From Kordia sp965283645 (lineage in GTDB: Bacteria > Bacteroidota > Bacteroidia > Flavobacteriales > Flavobacteriaceae): DNA of 64,000 bases. Numbering within the stretch: position 1 is the stretch's first letter; each line of letters starts with the position of its first letter. The stretch is from positions 62,001 to 126,000 of the forward strand of contig NZ_CBDIPG010000001.1 of assembly GCF_965283645.1 (NCBI RefSeq). Direction: 5' to 3'. The notes beneath the pieces were generated by a model that was not told where the DNA came from, searched no databases, and saw nothing but the letters and a program-made list of their open reading frames with translations. Both the position numbers and the translations under genes were made by a program. Shown here one piece after another: positions 53,665 through 63,717 of this stretch.

Positions 53665-54228
53665 TCAACTTTTAGAACTCACTCTCTTACTAAAATCAGT
53701 ATCACCACCTTTTTTCAAAATGCTTGCCTGACCTTTCCAATCGTCACGTTCAATACGTCCTGGGAAAAAAGAAATCAATTCGGTTACCGTTTGCATATCT
53801 TCTGGTGTAAACTTACTAATTTGATCAAACGTATAAATTCCAATCGTATTCAATTTATCTTCAATAAACGGACCAACACCTTTAATGCGTTTCAAGTCGT
53901 CTTTCTCAGAAGCATTGGCAATACCAAAGCTATCAAAATTCAATGGAGAATTCTCTATATCAAAAGCAGTATCATCACTTGAACCAACAGCAATTCCAGA
54001 GCGTTCACGTGTCTTTACGGCGCGTACACCTTCAGATGGTGCATAACTTGTATTAATAATTTCATTCTTCTTTGATTCGCATTCTTCAAGTAGTTTTTCG
54101 TACTTGCGTTTTGTTTTTCGTTTGGAAAAAATCCAGCCAATCAAAAAACATCCAAATCCAATTACGAATACAACAAAATATTCCCAACTAGAAACTGGGG
54201 CAAGGTTTTGTAAAAATAAAAGTGGCAT
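53665..54228 (-). CDS. Membrane protein with helix-hairpin-helix domain
   Basis: 187 residues. An N-terminal membrane helix (about residues 15-34, VVFVIGFGCFLIGWIF) is followed by a charged coiled-coil (KRKYEKLLEECESKKNE), a linker, and a C-terminal helix-hairpin-helix-like domain: LKRIKGVGPFIEDKLNTIGI and FFPGRIERDDWKGQA. The domain is that of the flap endonuclease-like/NADH dehydrogenase-linked HhH family and may bind DNA or protein; the membrane anchor is notable. Located 43 bp after the OmpA-family gene on the same strand. Confidence 0.82.
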   Translation of the reverse strand: MPLLFLQNLAPVSSWEYFVVFVIGFGCFLIGWIFSKRKTKRKYEKLLEECESKKNEIINTSYAPSEGVRAVKTRERSGIAVGSSDDTAFDIENSPLNFDSFGIANASEKDDLKRIKGVGPFIEDKLNTIGIYTFDQISKFTPEDMQTVTELISFFPGRIERDDWKGQASILKKGGDTDFSKRVSSKS

Positions 54229-54271
54229 ATGGTCAATCAGTTGTGTTAGTTAATATTTAGTTAGGTTAGGG

Positions 54272-55117
54272 TTATTTATAATTAATTGTCGTTATATTAA
54301 TTTCAATTCGTCTATTCAATCGTTGTCCTTCTATGGTAGTATTTGAGGCTATTGGAGCTGTTTCTCCTTTAGAAGAAATGGTTAATTTTGAAGCATCAAT
54401 ATCTTGCGAAACAAAATATTCCATAACACTTTTTGCACGTTCTTTTCCAAACCACATATTCGCTTCGGCTTCTCCGTTACTATCGGTATGACCAATAATT
54501 TCAACACGTTTTGTAGGATGTTTGGCTAAATAATTCTTCAATTCAAGTGCGTATGCATTCAATGTATTATCAGGTTTAAAAGTCTTTGAACCAAAACCAG
54601 CATACAAAATTTTAGAAGCAATTCCTTTATCAATAGATTTTATACGTTCGTCTGACATGGTTTGAAACTCATAGGCAAATCCTTTAGTATACGTATCACT
54701 ATCAAACTTAAAATCACTTTGTTTTGTTTGCAATACAATACGATCTGTATTAATTCCAAAACTTGCTAATGAATTCTTAACAGATTCACATCGCGAAAGC
54801 GCAATACTGCCATTTTCATCCTTACTAAAAAAAGAAGTAATCACTAATTCTTCTTTCTGATGCGTATTTAAATGATCAAAATAACTCTGTAAAGGATTTA
54901 AAGTGCTGTCTATAATCGATATTTTAGCACTATTTTTCTGAATATAAAACGGTAAAAAAGTAAGTGGTTTTTCAACAGGTTTTGGCGTTACTACTTTTGG
55001 CTTTTCTACACCAACTACAGTTGCTACACATAAATTCTTTACTTTACATTCATAGTACTGAAAACCAAAGTAAAGCCATGTGCAAAATAAGACAAAAGCA
55101 ATAAAAAAATGTTTCAT
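54272..55117 (-). CDS. OmpA-family protein
   Basis: 281 residues. An N-terminal hydrophobic anchor or signal (HFFIAFVLFCTWLYFGFQYY) is followed by a linker with a valine/proline-rich VVTPKPVEKP, a degenerate first OmpA-like part, and a C-terminal OmpA domain (about 190-278): VEIIGHTDSNGEAEANMWFGKERAK and SSKGETAPIASN, ending RLNRRIEINI. It should bind peptidoglycan. It diverges from the his operon. Confidence 0.9.
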   Translation of the reverse strand: MKHFFIAFVLFCTWLYFGFQYYECKVKNLCVATVVGVEKPKVVTPKPVEKPLTFLPFYIQKNSAKISIIDSTLNPLQSYFDHLNTHQKEELVITSFFSKDENGSIALSRCESVKNSLASFGINTDRIVLQTKQSDFKFDSDTYTKGFAYEFQTMSDERIKSIDKGIASKILYAGFGSKTFKPDNTLNAYALELKNYLAKHPTKRVEIIGHTDSNGEAEANMWFGKERAKSVMEYFVSQDIDASKLTISSKGETAPIASNTTIEGQRLNRRIEINITTINYK

Positions 55118-55245
55118 AGAGTGGGCTGGCTAATAACCTTCTAAAAATAGCAATTCATTTTTGATATCACAATCTAAAAAAATAAAAAAAAGTGTATTAT
55201 CACATATTTTCGATAAACGGCAAAAAAAATAAATTCAAAAAAGAC

Positions 55246-55277
55246 TTGCAGACAATAAAAAATATTGATTACATTTG
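55246..55277 (+). promoter_or_regulatory. Promoter of the his operon
   Basis: TTG (55246-55248) and TACATTTG (55270-55277), spacing 21 nt, an exact match to the -7 consensus TAnnTTTG. It is 21 bp upstream of the leader peptide ATG at 55299. Confidence 0.65.
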
Positions 55278-55298
55278 CATCATCATACAAACAAAATA

Positions 55299-55355
55299 AT
55301 GACAATTACACAATTACATCATCATCATTTTCATACTGGCTATCAAGCGAGCTGA
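55299..55355 (+). CDS. Histidine operon leader peptide (HHHHFH)
   Basis: 18 codons from ATG 55299 to TGA 55355: MTITQLHHHHFHTGYQAS. Five of the codons are for histidine (positions 7-10 and 12), which is far above chance and lies directly upstream of hisG. With the terminator hairpin at 55386-55418 this makes a classic attenuation leader: when charged His-tRNA is scarce, ribosomes stall on the His codons and the terminator is not formed. Not detected by length-based gene callers. Confidence 0.85.
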   Translation: MTITQLHHHHFHTGYQAS

Positions 55356-55385
55356 GAATGTATTGAAGTAATTTAAAATATATTT

Positions 55386-55418
55386 AAAACCCGTTTGAGT
55401 TCATCAAGCGGGTTTTTT
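55386..55418 (+). terminator. Attenuator terminator of the his operon
   Basis: AAAACCCG (55386-55393) pairs with CGGGTTTT (55409-55416); an inner TTGA/TCAA pairing lengthens the stem, and Ts follow. It lies between the leader peptide and hisG, 31 bp after the leader stop codon. Attenuator role by analogy with other his operons. Confidence 0.8.
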
Positions 55419-55455
55419 AGTACCCAATTTTTGAATTCAAGCAAAACAAAACAAA

Positions 55456-56312
55456 ATGAAAAAGTTAAAAATTGCTATTCAAAAGTCGGGAAGACTCAAC
55501 GAAGATTCCCTCAAAATTTTAAAAGACTGTGGTATTTCCATAGATAACGGAATTGATCAACTCAAAGCTGCAGCACGAAACTTTCCACTTGAAGTTTTCT
55601 ATCTTAGAAACGGCGACATTCCACAATATTTACGTGATGGAGTTGTAGATATTGCCATCATTGGAGAAAATGTATTAATTGAAAAAGGCGCAAACATCAC
55701 AATTGCTGAAAAACTAGGATTCTCTAAATGTAAAGTCTCGCTAGCCATTCCAAAAAGTGAAACGTACACTTCTGTGCAAGACTTTGAGGGCAAGCGAATT
55801 GCAACTTCATATCCTGAAACGGTAAAAGCGTATCTAAAAGAAAAAGGTGTCAATGCAGAACTTCACATCATCAATGGTTCTGTAGAAATTGCGCCAAATA
55901 TCGGATTGGCAGATGCTATTTGTGACATTGTTTCTAGCGGAAGTACACTCTTCAAAAACAATCTTAAAGAAGTGGAAGTCATGCTACAAAGTGAAGCTGT
56001 TTTAGCGGTTTCGCCCAAAATAGGAGCAGAAGAACAACAATTACTTCAAAAATTACAATTCCGAATTCAATCGGTTTTAACGGCTCGAACTTCAAAATAC
56101 ATTCTTCTAAACGCGCCAAACGACAAAATTGAAGCAATTAGCAAAATATTACCTGTATTAAAAAGTCCAACAATACTTCCATTAGCAGAAAAAGGTTGGA
56201 GTTCATTACACTCAGTCATCAAAAAAGAAGACTTCTGGGACGTCATTGATGAACTCAAACAAAATGGCGCAGAAGGAATTTTAGTATGTCCAATCGAAAA
56301 AATGGTACTCTA

Positions 56313-56313
<1 letters not shown>
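55456..56313 (+). CDS. hisG: ATP phosphoribosyltransferase (long form)
   Basis: 285 residues, the long form with a C-terminal histidine-binding domain, so it does not need HisZ. N-terminal KLKIAIQKSGRLNEDSLKIL and the PRPP region DAICDIVSSGSTLFKNNL. First step of histidine synthesis, likely inhibited by histidine. The C-terminal domain contains LNAPNDKIEAISKILPVLKS. The stop codon TAA overlaps the hisD ATG (TAATG). Confidence 0.97.
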
Positions 56314-57605
<1,292 letters not shown>

Positions 57606-57623
57606 AAGCAAAAAGCTACGAAA

Positions 57624-58670
57624 ATGAAAAACATAGAGAATCTCATCAGAGAAAACATAAAAACGCTCAAGCCATATTCTTCTGCAAGAGACGAGTACAA
57701 AGCTTCGGGAAGCAAAATGGTATTTTTAGACGCGAATGAAAACCCATATGAAAATGGTGTCAATCGCTATCCAGATCCAAAACAAAAAGATGTAAAAGTC
57801 GCTTTAGCAAAAGTAAAAAATTGCAATCCTGAAAACATTGTATTGGGAAATGGAAGTGACGAAATTCTCGATTTGATTTTCAGAGCGTTTTGTGAACCTA
57901 AAGAAGATAACATCATCATTTTGCCGCCAACATACGGAATGTATAATGTATTGGCAGGAATAAATGACATAGAAACCAAAGAAGTATTACTGTCAAAATC
58001 GTTGCAACCAAAAGCTGATGAAATCTTAAACATTGCGGACAAAAACAGTAAAATATTGTTTCTATGTTCGCCAAACAATCCTACGGGAAACAGTTTTGAC
58101 AACGAAACTGTAGAAAAACTACTCAAAAATTTTAATGGAATTATAGTGATAGACGAAGCATATATAGACTTCTCTGGTCAAGAAAGTTGGTTGAATCGAC
58201 TAGAGGAATTTCCTAACCTTATCATTACACAAACGCTCTCAAAAGCGTATGGAATGGCAGGTATCAGACTAGGAATCTGTTATGCTTCGCTCACTATTGT
58301 TGACATTTTAAATAGAATAAAACCGCCATATAACGTAAATTTGCTTACACAAGCACATGCGTTGGAGCGTATTCAAGACACAGCTGGAGTTCAGTTAGAA
58401 ATTGATCAAATTAAAAAAAACAAAATACAACTGATAAAAACGTTAGAAACGGTGAATTACATCACTGAAATCTATCCATCAGATGCAAATTTTGTGCTAG
58501 TAAAAGTGGATGATGCAAACGTTCGTTACAAGCAACTCATTGAAAAAGGAATTGTAATTCGAAACAGAACCACGCAACCTTTATGTGAAAACTGTTTGCG
58601 ATTAACGGTTGGTACGAAGGATGAGAATGAGAAATTAACAAAAGAACTTTTGTTAATTTCGAAATCCTGA
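57624..58670 (+). CDS. hisC: Histidinol-phosphate aminotransferase
   Basis: 348 residues. PLP enzyme of fold type I; the PLP lysine is in TLSKAYGMAGIRLG, the N-terminal end has FLDANENPYENG, and SPNNPTGN is conserved. Converts imidazole acetol phosphate to histidinol phosphate. Starts 18 bp after hisD. Confidence 0.96.
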   Translation: MKNIENLIRENIKTLKPYSSARDEYKASGSKMVFLDANENPYENGVNRYPDPKQKDVKVALAKVKNCNPENIVLGNGSDEILDLIFRAFCEPKEDNIIILPPTYGMYNVLAGINDIETKEVLLSKSLQPKADEILNIADKNSKILFLCSPNNPTGNSFDNETVEKLLKNFNGIIVIDEAYIDFSGQESWLNRLEEFPNLIITQTLSKAYGMAGIRLGICYASLTIVDILNRIKPPYNVNLLTQAHALERIQDTAGVQLEIDQIKKNKIQLIKTLETVNYITEIYPSDANFVLVKVDDANVRYKQLIEKGIVIRNRTTQPLCENCLRLTVGTKDENEKLTKELLLISKS

Positions 58671-58689
58671 ACTTGATTCAGTGTCACAC

Positions 58690-58729
58690 AAGAAAATAAA
58701 CTAATAGATTCCTGCGAAGGCAGGAATGA
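58690..58729. repeat. Dispersed palindromic repeat CCTGCGAAGGCAGG in the hisC-hisB gap
   Basis: GATTCCTGCGAAGGCAGGAATG (58709-58729) contains an inverted CCTGC/GCAGG pair. It is the common bacterial dispersed palindrome; the 77-bp gap holds little else. A degenerate piece of it (TCATTCCTGCG) lies near 61588. Confidence 0.55.
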
Positions 58730-58747
58730 CAAAAGAGCGTATAAGCT

Positions 58748-59881
58748 ATGCAAAAAGTACTATTCATAGATCGTGACGGAACGATCATCAAAGAACCTGC
58801 AGACGAGCAGATAGACAGTTTTGAAAAACTAGAATTCTATCCGAAAGCATTGTCTGCGTTGCGAAAAATTGCAAACGAACTTGATTTTGAGTTGGTTATG
58901 ATTACAAATCAAGATGGTTTGGGAACTGCAGTATATCCTGAAAATACATTTTGGCCAGTTCATAATTTCATTTTACATACACTTAAAGGTGAAGAAATTG
59001 TTTTTGATAAAATTGTCATTGATAGAACTTTCGCCAAAGACAATGCGCCAACACGTAAACCAAATACAGGTTTGCTAACGGAATATTTTTCTGAAGCGTA
59101 TGATTTGAAAAATTCGTTTGTCATTGGAGATCGTTTAACAGACATTGAATTGGCAAAAAACCTAGGTTCGAAAGGAATTTATATCAATGATGAAACATTC
59201 CTGGGAACAGATGAGATTACAGTAAAACGTTCTGAATTAGATGAATACATTGGTTTAGAATCAAATGATTGGGATGAAATTTACGCGTTTTTAAAAGCAA
59301 AAGAACGCAAAGCTTCACTAACTCGTAACACGAACGAAACGAAAATTCAAATCGATTTAAATTTGGATGGAACGGGAAAATCAAACATTGAAACTGGAAT
59401 TGCCTTTTTTGATCATATGTTAGATCAAATTGCACGTCACGGACAATTGGATTTAGACATTACTGTAAAAGGTGATTTAGAAGTTGATGAACATCACACC
59501 ATTGAAGATACGGCAATTGCCTTAGGAGAAGTATTTGCAGAAGCTTTAGGAAACAAACTAGGAATAGAACGTTACGGTTTTTGTTTGCCAATGGACGATT
59601 GTTTAGCACAAGTTGCGATTGACTTTGGAGGAAGAAATTGGCTTGTTTGGGAAGCAGATTTCAAACGTGAAATGATTGGTAAAATGCCAACAGAAATGTT
59701 CTATCACTTTTTCAAATCGTTTACAGATGGCGCAAAAGCGAATTTAAATATTAAAGCAGAAGGAACAAACGAACACCACAAAATTGAAGCAATTTTTAAA
59801 TCGTTTGCAAAAGCCATCAAAGCGGCTGTAAAACGTGATGTTGAAAAAATGATATTACCATCAACGAAAGGAATGTTGTAA
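58748..59881 (+). CDS. hisB: Bifunctional histidinol-phosphatase / imidazoleglycerol-phosphate dehydratase
   Basis: 377 residues, the fused HisB. N-terminal HAD-type phosphatase (FIDRDGTIIKEP, then TNQDGLGTAVYPENTF and FVIGDRLTDIELA), C-terminal IGP dehydratase from about residue 190 (FFDHMLDQIARHGQLD, HHTIEDTAIALGEV, NEHHKIEA with the metal histidines). Steps six and eight of the pathway. Confidence 0.97.
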   Translation: MQKVLFIDRDGTIIKEPADEQIDSFEKLEFYPKALSALRKIANELDFELVMITNQDGLGTAVYPENTFWPVHNFILHTLKGEEIVFDKIVIDRTFAKDNAPTRKPNTGLLTEYFSEAYDLKNSFVIGDRLTDIELAKNLGSKGIYINDETFLGTDEITVKRSELDEYIGLESNDWDEIYAFLKAKERKASLTRNTNETKIQIDLNLDGTGKSNIETGIAFFDHMLDQIARHGQLDLDITVKGDLEVDEHHTIEDTAIALGEVFAEALGNKLGIERYGFCLPMDDCLAQVAIDFGGRNWLVWEADFKREMIGKMPTEMFYHFFKSFTDGAKANLNIKAEGTNEHHKIEAIFKSFAKAIKAAVKRDVEKMILPSTKGML

Positions 59882-59997
59882 AATAGTAGTGAGATATTAG
59901 TAGTGGGAATCTAGATGTAAACTTCGACTTCGCTCAGTTTCTTGGTTTTCAAGCTAACAATCTCAATACTAAAACCTCAATACTCAATATTAAAAAA
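59882..59997. repeat. Repeat-rich spacer before hisH
   Basis: ACTTCGACTTCGCTCAGT (59921-59938) is a typical flavobacterial dispersed repeat and the inverse of a copy near 1499. The 12-mer CTCAATACTAAA occurs at 59962-59973, and CTCAATATTAAA at 59983-59994 just before the ATG. Confidence 0.5.
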
Positions 59998-60579
59998 ATG
60001 AAAGTAGTCATCATAAATTACGGAGCAGGAAACATACAAAGTATCAAGTTTGCGTTACAACGATTGGGCGTAGAAGCTGTGCTAAGTAATTCTGTGGAAG
60101 AAATACGAAACGCAGACAAAGTTATATTTCCAGGTGTAGGCGAGGCGAGTAGTGCCATGAAAAAATTACGCGAAAGTAAGCTAGATATTGTCATTCCAAC
60201 GCTAACACAACCTGTTTTAGGAATCTGTTTAGGAATGCAATTAATGTGTAATATTTCAGAGGAAGGAAATACAAAAGGTTTGGGAATATTTGATACAGAT
60301 GTAGTTCGTTTTTCATCAACAGTAAGAGTGCCACAAATTGGTTGGAATACAGTTAAAAACTTGAAAAGTCCATTATTTAAGGGAATTCAAGAAAATGAAT
60401 ATATGTATTTGGTTCACAGTTATTATGCTAAAAAATCATCAGAAATCATTGCAGAAAGCGAATATGACATCAAATATGCTTCTGCTTTGCAAAAAAATAA
60501 CTTTTATGGTGTTCAATTTCATCCAGAAAAAAGTAGCAAAGCTGGAAGTCAATTATTGCAAAATTTTCTAAATCTGTAA
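59998..60579 (+). CDS. hisH: Imidazole glycerol phosphate synthase subunit HisH
   Basis: 193 residues. Class I glutamine amidotransferase: nucleophile Cys in LGICLGMQLM near residue 78, catalytic His/Glu in GVQFHPEKS near 175, and NYGAGNIQSIKFAL at the N-terminus. Makes ammonia for HisF. It is separated from hisB by the repeat-rich spacer. Confidence 0.97.
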   Translation: MKVVIINYGAGNIQSIKFALQRLGVEAVLSNSVEEIRNADKVIFPGVGEASSAMKKLRESKLDIVIPTLTQPVLGICLGMQLMCNISEEGNTKGLGIFDTDVVRFSSTVRVPQIGWNTVKNLKSPLFKGIQENEYMYLVHSYYAKKSSEIIAESEYDIKYASALQKNNFYGVQFHPEKSSKAGSQLLQNFLNL

Positions 60580-60863
60580 AAAAGTCATAAAATGTTAGTA
60601 TTGCGAATTGAGAAGCGTCACTTCGAGTAAATTTGTACCGCAAATTTGTATCGAGAAATACTTTGAAATTATAAATGTAAAATACTGAATGTAAAATACT
60701 GAATGTAAAATGTAAAAAGATACTTTCTAAGACTAAGACTGAAAAAATAAACGTAAGAAGCGCATAAGTTTACGAGTTTTTCCTTTGAAATAAAACAGAA
60801 AGTAACAACTTAACACAACACACAACAAGTGAGTAAAACAAGCCATAACCTCAATACTAAACA
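60580..60863. repeat. Repeat-rich spacer between hisH and hisA
   Basis: No gene seen. A dispersed-repeat copy (GCGTCACTTCGAGTAAATTT, then TTGTATCGAGAAATA) lies at 60615-60660. AATGTAAAATACTG is repeated in tandem at 60675-60710. TTTGAAATTATAAATGTAAA (60662-60683) recurs at 62410-62431. CTCAATACTAAA is at 60850-60861, two bases before the hisA ATG. Confidence 0.55.
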
Positions 60864-61583
60864 ATGAGAATCATACCAGCAATAGATATCATCGACGGAA
60901 AATGTGTACGTTTATCCAAAGGTGATTACGATACAAAAAAAATATACAACGAAAGTCCGTTAGAAGTGGCGAAGCAATTTGAAGATGCAGGAATTCAATA
61001 CTTGCACATGGTAGATTTGGACGGCGCAAAAGCCAAACATATTGTCAATTACAAAGTATTAGAACAAGTTGCCACACAAACAAATCTGAAAATTGATTTT
61101 GGTGGCGGATTAAAATCGAATTCAGATTTACACGTTGCGTTTGAAAGTGGCGCAAAGCAAATCACAGGTGGAAGTATAGCGGTAAAAGACCGTGAACTAT
61201 TTACACAATGGATTCAAAAATATGGACGCGAACGAATTATTCTAGGTGCTGACGCAATGGACGAAAAAATTGCAATTAGTGGTTGGCAAGAAGAAAGCAA
61301 TGAAGAATTGATTCCTTTTATTCAAGAATATCTAAAAAAGAACATTCAATATGTAATCTGTACAGACATTGCAAAAGACGGCATGTTAGAAGGTCCATCA
61401 TTTGAATTATACAAAAAAATAATAGCAGAAAGTGACGACAGACTTAAATTAATTGCTTCTGGCGGAATATCAACTTTTGACGAATTACCGAAACTAAAAG
61501 AACTTGGTTGTGAAGGTGTTATCATCGGAAAAGCGATTTATGAAAACAGAATCTCGCTCAAACAACTCGAACAATTATTATAA
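60864..61583 (+). CDS. hisA: 1-(5-phosphoribosyl)-5-((5-phosphoribosylamino)methylideneamino)imidazole-4-carboxamide isomerase
   Basis: 239 residues, beta/alpha barrel: IIPAIDIIDGKCVRLSKGD at the start, IDFGGGLKSNSD, and CTDIAKDGMLEGPS with the catalytic Asp. Isomerises ProFAR to PRFAR. The ATG is preceded by the repeated CTCAATACTAAA. Confidence 0.97.
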   Translation: MRIIPAIDIIDGKCVRLSKGDYDTKKIYNESPLEVAKQFEDAGIQYLHMVDLDGAKAKHIVNYKVLEQVATQTNLKIDFGGGLKSNSDLHVAFESGAKQITGGSIAVKDRELFTQWIQKYGRERIILGADAMDEKIAISGWQEESNEELIPFIQEYLKKNIQYVICTDIAKDGMLEGPSFELYKKIIAESDDRLKLIASGGISTFDELPKLKELGCEGVIIGKAIYENRISLKQLEQLL

Positions 61584-61652
61584 TTATCATTCCTGCGTGT
61601 CATATTGATCGCAGTCAAAATGCAATTAAAACTTAATCATTTAACTAAAAAA

Positions 61653-62408
61653 ATGCTCACAAAACGAATCATTCCTTGTTTAGATATCAAAAACGGACGC
61701 ACGGTAAAAGGTGTCAATTTTGTAAACCTTCGTGATGCTGGTGATCCTGTAGAATTGGCAAAAATTTATGCTAATGAAGGTGCAGACGAACTCGTATTTT
61801 TAGACATTTCGGCAACGGAAGAACGTCGTAAAACATTGCAAAAACTTGTATTAGATGTAGCATCACAAGTAGATATTCCATTTACAGTTGGTGGCGGAAT
61901 ATCGTCTACGGAAGACGTTGACCGCCTATTACAAGCTGGCGCAGACAAAGTTTCTATCAATTCTGCGGCAGTAAAACGACCAGAATTAATCAATGAATTG
62001 GCATCAAAATTTGGAAACCAATGTATTGTGGTGGCAATTGATGCAAAACAGATTGATGGCGAATGGATTGTACATTTAGTTGGTGGAAAAGTTCCAACAG
62101 AATTAAATCTATTCGATTGGGCAAAGGAAGTAGAAAAACGTGGCGCAGGTGAAATATTATTCACATCGATGGACAATGACGGAACAAAAGATGGATTTGC
62201 CAATGAAGCGTTGGCGAAATTATCAGAAATCGTAAATATTCCAATCATTGCTTCTGGTGGCGCAGGAAATATGCAACATTTTAAAGATACTTTTATAAAA
62301 GGAAAAGCAGCTGCAGCGTTGGCCGCAAGTGTATTTCATTTCAAAGAAATTGGAATTCCAGAATTAAAAGAGAATTTAAAAAATAATGGAATTAACGTTA
62401 GAATATAG
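61653..62408 (+). CDS. hisF: Imidazole glycerol phosphate synthase cyclase subunit HisF
   Basis: 251 residues from ATG 61653. An in-frame TTG at 61605 would add 16 residues but lies in the spacer and was rejected. Barrel with TKRIIPCLDIKNGRTVKG, FTVGGGISSTEDV, VVAIDAKQIDGEW and IPIIASGGAGNMQH. Uses ammonia from HisH to make imidazole glycerol phosphate and AICAR. Confidence 0.97.
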   Translation: MLTKRIIPCLDIKNGRTVKGVNFVNLRDAGDPVELAKIYANEGADELVFLDISATEERRKTLQKLVLDVASQVDIPFTVGGGISSTEDVDRLLQAGADKVSINSAAVKRPELINELASKFGNQCIVVAIDAKQIDGEWIVHLVGGKVPTELNLFDWAKEVEKRGAGEILFTSMDNDGTKDGFANEALAKLSEIVNIPIIASGGAGNMQHFKDTFIKGKAAAALAASVFHFKEIGIPELKENLKNNGINVRI

Positions 62409-62555
62409 GTTTGAAATTATAAATGTAAAATGCTAAATTTTAAATTAAAAAGTATTTTCGAATAAACGAATAAATTTTGAATGTCACATCGAGCGCAGTC
62501 GAGATGTAACAAAACAATTCAACAACAAATAAACGAGCAATCTCAATACTAAAAA
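62409..62555. repeat. Repeat-rich spacer before hisI
   Basis: CATCGAGCGCAGTCGAGATG at 62487-62506 is a near-palindromic dispersed repeat. TTTGAAATTATAAATGTAAA at 62410-62431 duplicates 60662-60683. CTCAATACTAAA at 62542-62553 lies two bases before the ATG. Confidence 0.5.
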
Positions 62556-63155
62556 ATGAACATCAATTTCAATAAAAATAACGACGGATTAGTTCCTGTA
62601 ATCATTCAAGATACTGCAACCAAAAATGTATTAATGCTGGGCTACATGAATGAAGAAGCGTACGCGAAAACGGTAGAAACTGAGAAAGTAACTTTCTTTA
62701 GTAGAACCAAACAACGATTGTGGACAAAAGGTGAAGAAAGTGGCAACTTCCTGAACGTAGTAAGCATTCAAAATGATTGTGATGAAGATACATTATTAAT
62801 CAAGGTACACCCTGCTGGACCAACATGTCATAAAGGTTCAGATACGTGTTGGAATGAGGAAAATATAATGTCATACGGTTTTCTAAGTCAACTCGAAAAT
62901 ACAATTCAAGATCGCAAAGAAAACAAAGAAGATGAAAAAAGTTATGTGGCTTCATTGTTTCGGAAAGGCATGAACAAAATTGCACAAAAAGTAGGAGAGG
63001 AAGCTGTAGAAGTGGTCATTGAAGCAAAAGACGATAATGACGATTTATTCTTGAGCGAAAGTGCAGATTTGTTATTTCACTATCTAATCTTACTACAAGC
63101 AAAAGGTTTCAAACTCAATGATATTGTGAATGTGTTGAAAAATAGAGAGAAATAG
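62556..63155 (+). CDS. hisI: Bifunctional phosphoribosyl-AMP cyclohydrolase / phosphoribosyl-ATP pyrophosphatase
   Basis: 199 residues, HisIE fusion. The cyclohydrolase (about 1-110) shows FFSRTKQRLWTKGEESGNFL and metal ligands in QNDCDEDTLLIKVHPAGPTCH; the C-terminal helical pyrophosphatase has YVASLFRKGMNKIAQKVGEE. Second and third steps of the pathway. It is the last gene of the his operon. Confidence 0.97.
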   Translation: MNINFNKNNDGLVPVIIQDTATKNVLMLGYMNEEAYAKTVETEKVTFFSRTKQRLWTKGEESGNFLNVVSIQNDCDEDTLLIKVHPAGPTCHKGSDTCWNEENIMSYGFLSQLENTIQDRKENKEDEKSYVASLFRKGMNKIAQKVGEEAVEVVIEAKDDNDDLFLSESADLLFHYLILLQAKGFKLNDIVNVLKNREK

Positions 63156-63167
63156 TTAATTCATAAA

Positions 63168-63596
63168 TTAAACAATTGTTCCTACCCAAACACCGCCAAT
63201 CATCGTAAGCATACTAAATGCCCATTTTTTAGTTTCATCATCATACTTTTTAGATAAAATTACAAACAAACAGACGATTAAGAAAAGTAATGAAACTCCA
63301 ATTTTGATCATGTTATTAGTATTTCGAGATTCTAGTTCTTGCAACTGTATCTGATTCTTAACTTTTTGAATTTCAATTTCTTGCTTTTTTTCTAGCAACA
63401 TGATTTGTTCTTCTATACTTAAAGTTGACTCATCTTTTGAAGAATCCGATTTGGTATCACTAAAAGGTGGATTATGATCAATATCGCCATTGCTTGGACT
63501 AAAGGATTGGAATAATAAATTATCTACATCAACGCTGACAAAAAGAATCATACCAACAATAAAAATGGAAAGAATAATGCTTGATTTCTGTATCAT
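63168..63596 (-). CDS. Hypothetical membrane protein with coiled coil
   Basis: 142 residues: an N-terminal membrane helix or signal (ILSIFIVGMILFVSVDV), an acidic linker, a coiled-coil of about 40 residues (IMLLEKKQEIEIQKVKNQIQ) and two C-terminal helices (IGVSLLFLIVCLFVILS, then SMLTMIGGVWVGTIV). No family recognised. It converges on hisI with 12 bp between stops. Confidence 0.7.
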   Translation of the reverse strand: MIQKSSIILSIFIVGMILFVSVDVDNLLFQSFSPSNGDIDHNPPFSDTKSDSSKDESTLSIEEQIMLLEKKQEIEIQKVKNQIQLQELESRNTNNMIKIGVSLLFLIVCLFVILSKKYDDETKKWAFSMLTMIGGVWVGTIV

Positions 63597-63717
63597 AACT
63601 ATGGCTAATTTTCTTAAAAGTAGTAAAAAATAAAATCATTAATAGTGCAACAATCACAGGAAAATTCCCCTTTTTATTAATTTTAAACTATTATTGCACT
63701 GTCTTTAGTACAAAACT

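Noticed and set aside
53629..53982. Plus-strand open frame opposite the HhH gene
   Set aside because: Antisense shadow of a gene with a clear domain.
56286..56312. Earlier ATG for hisD
   Set aside because: It lies within hisG; the TAATG overlap at 56313 is the better start.
60675..60715. Short tandem repeat as a CRISPR array
   Set aside because: Units of about 14 nt without spacers, and no cas genes.
61605..61652. TTG start for hisF
   Set aside because: The added residues are spacer-encoded; the conserved HisF N-terminus begins at ATG 61653.
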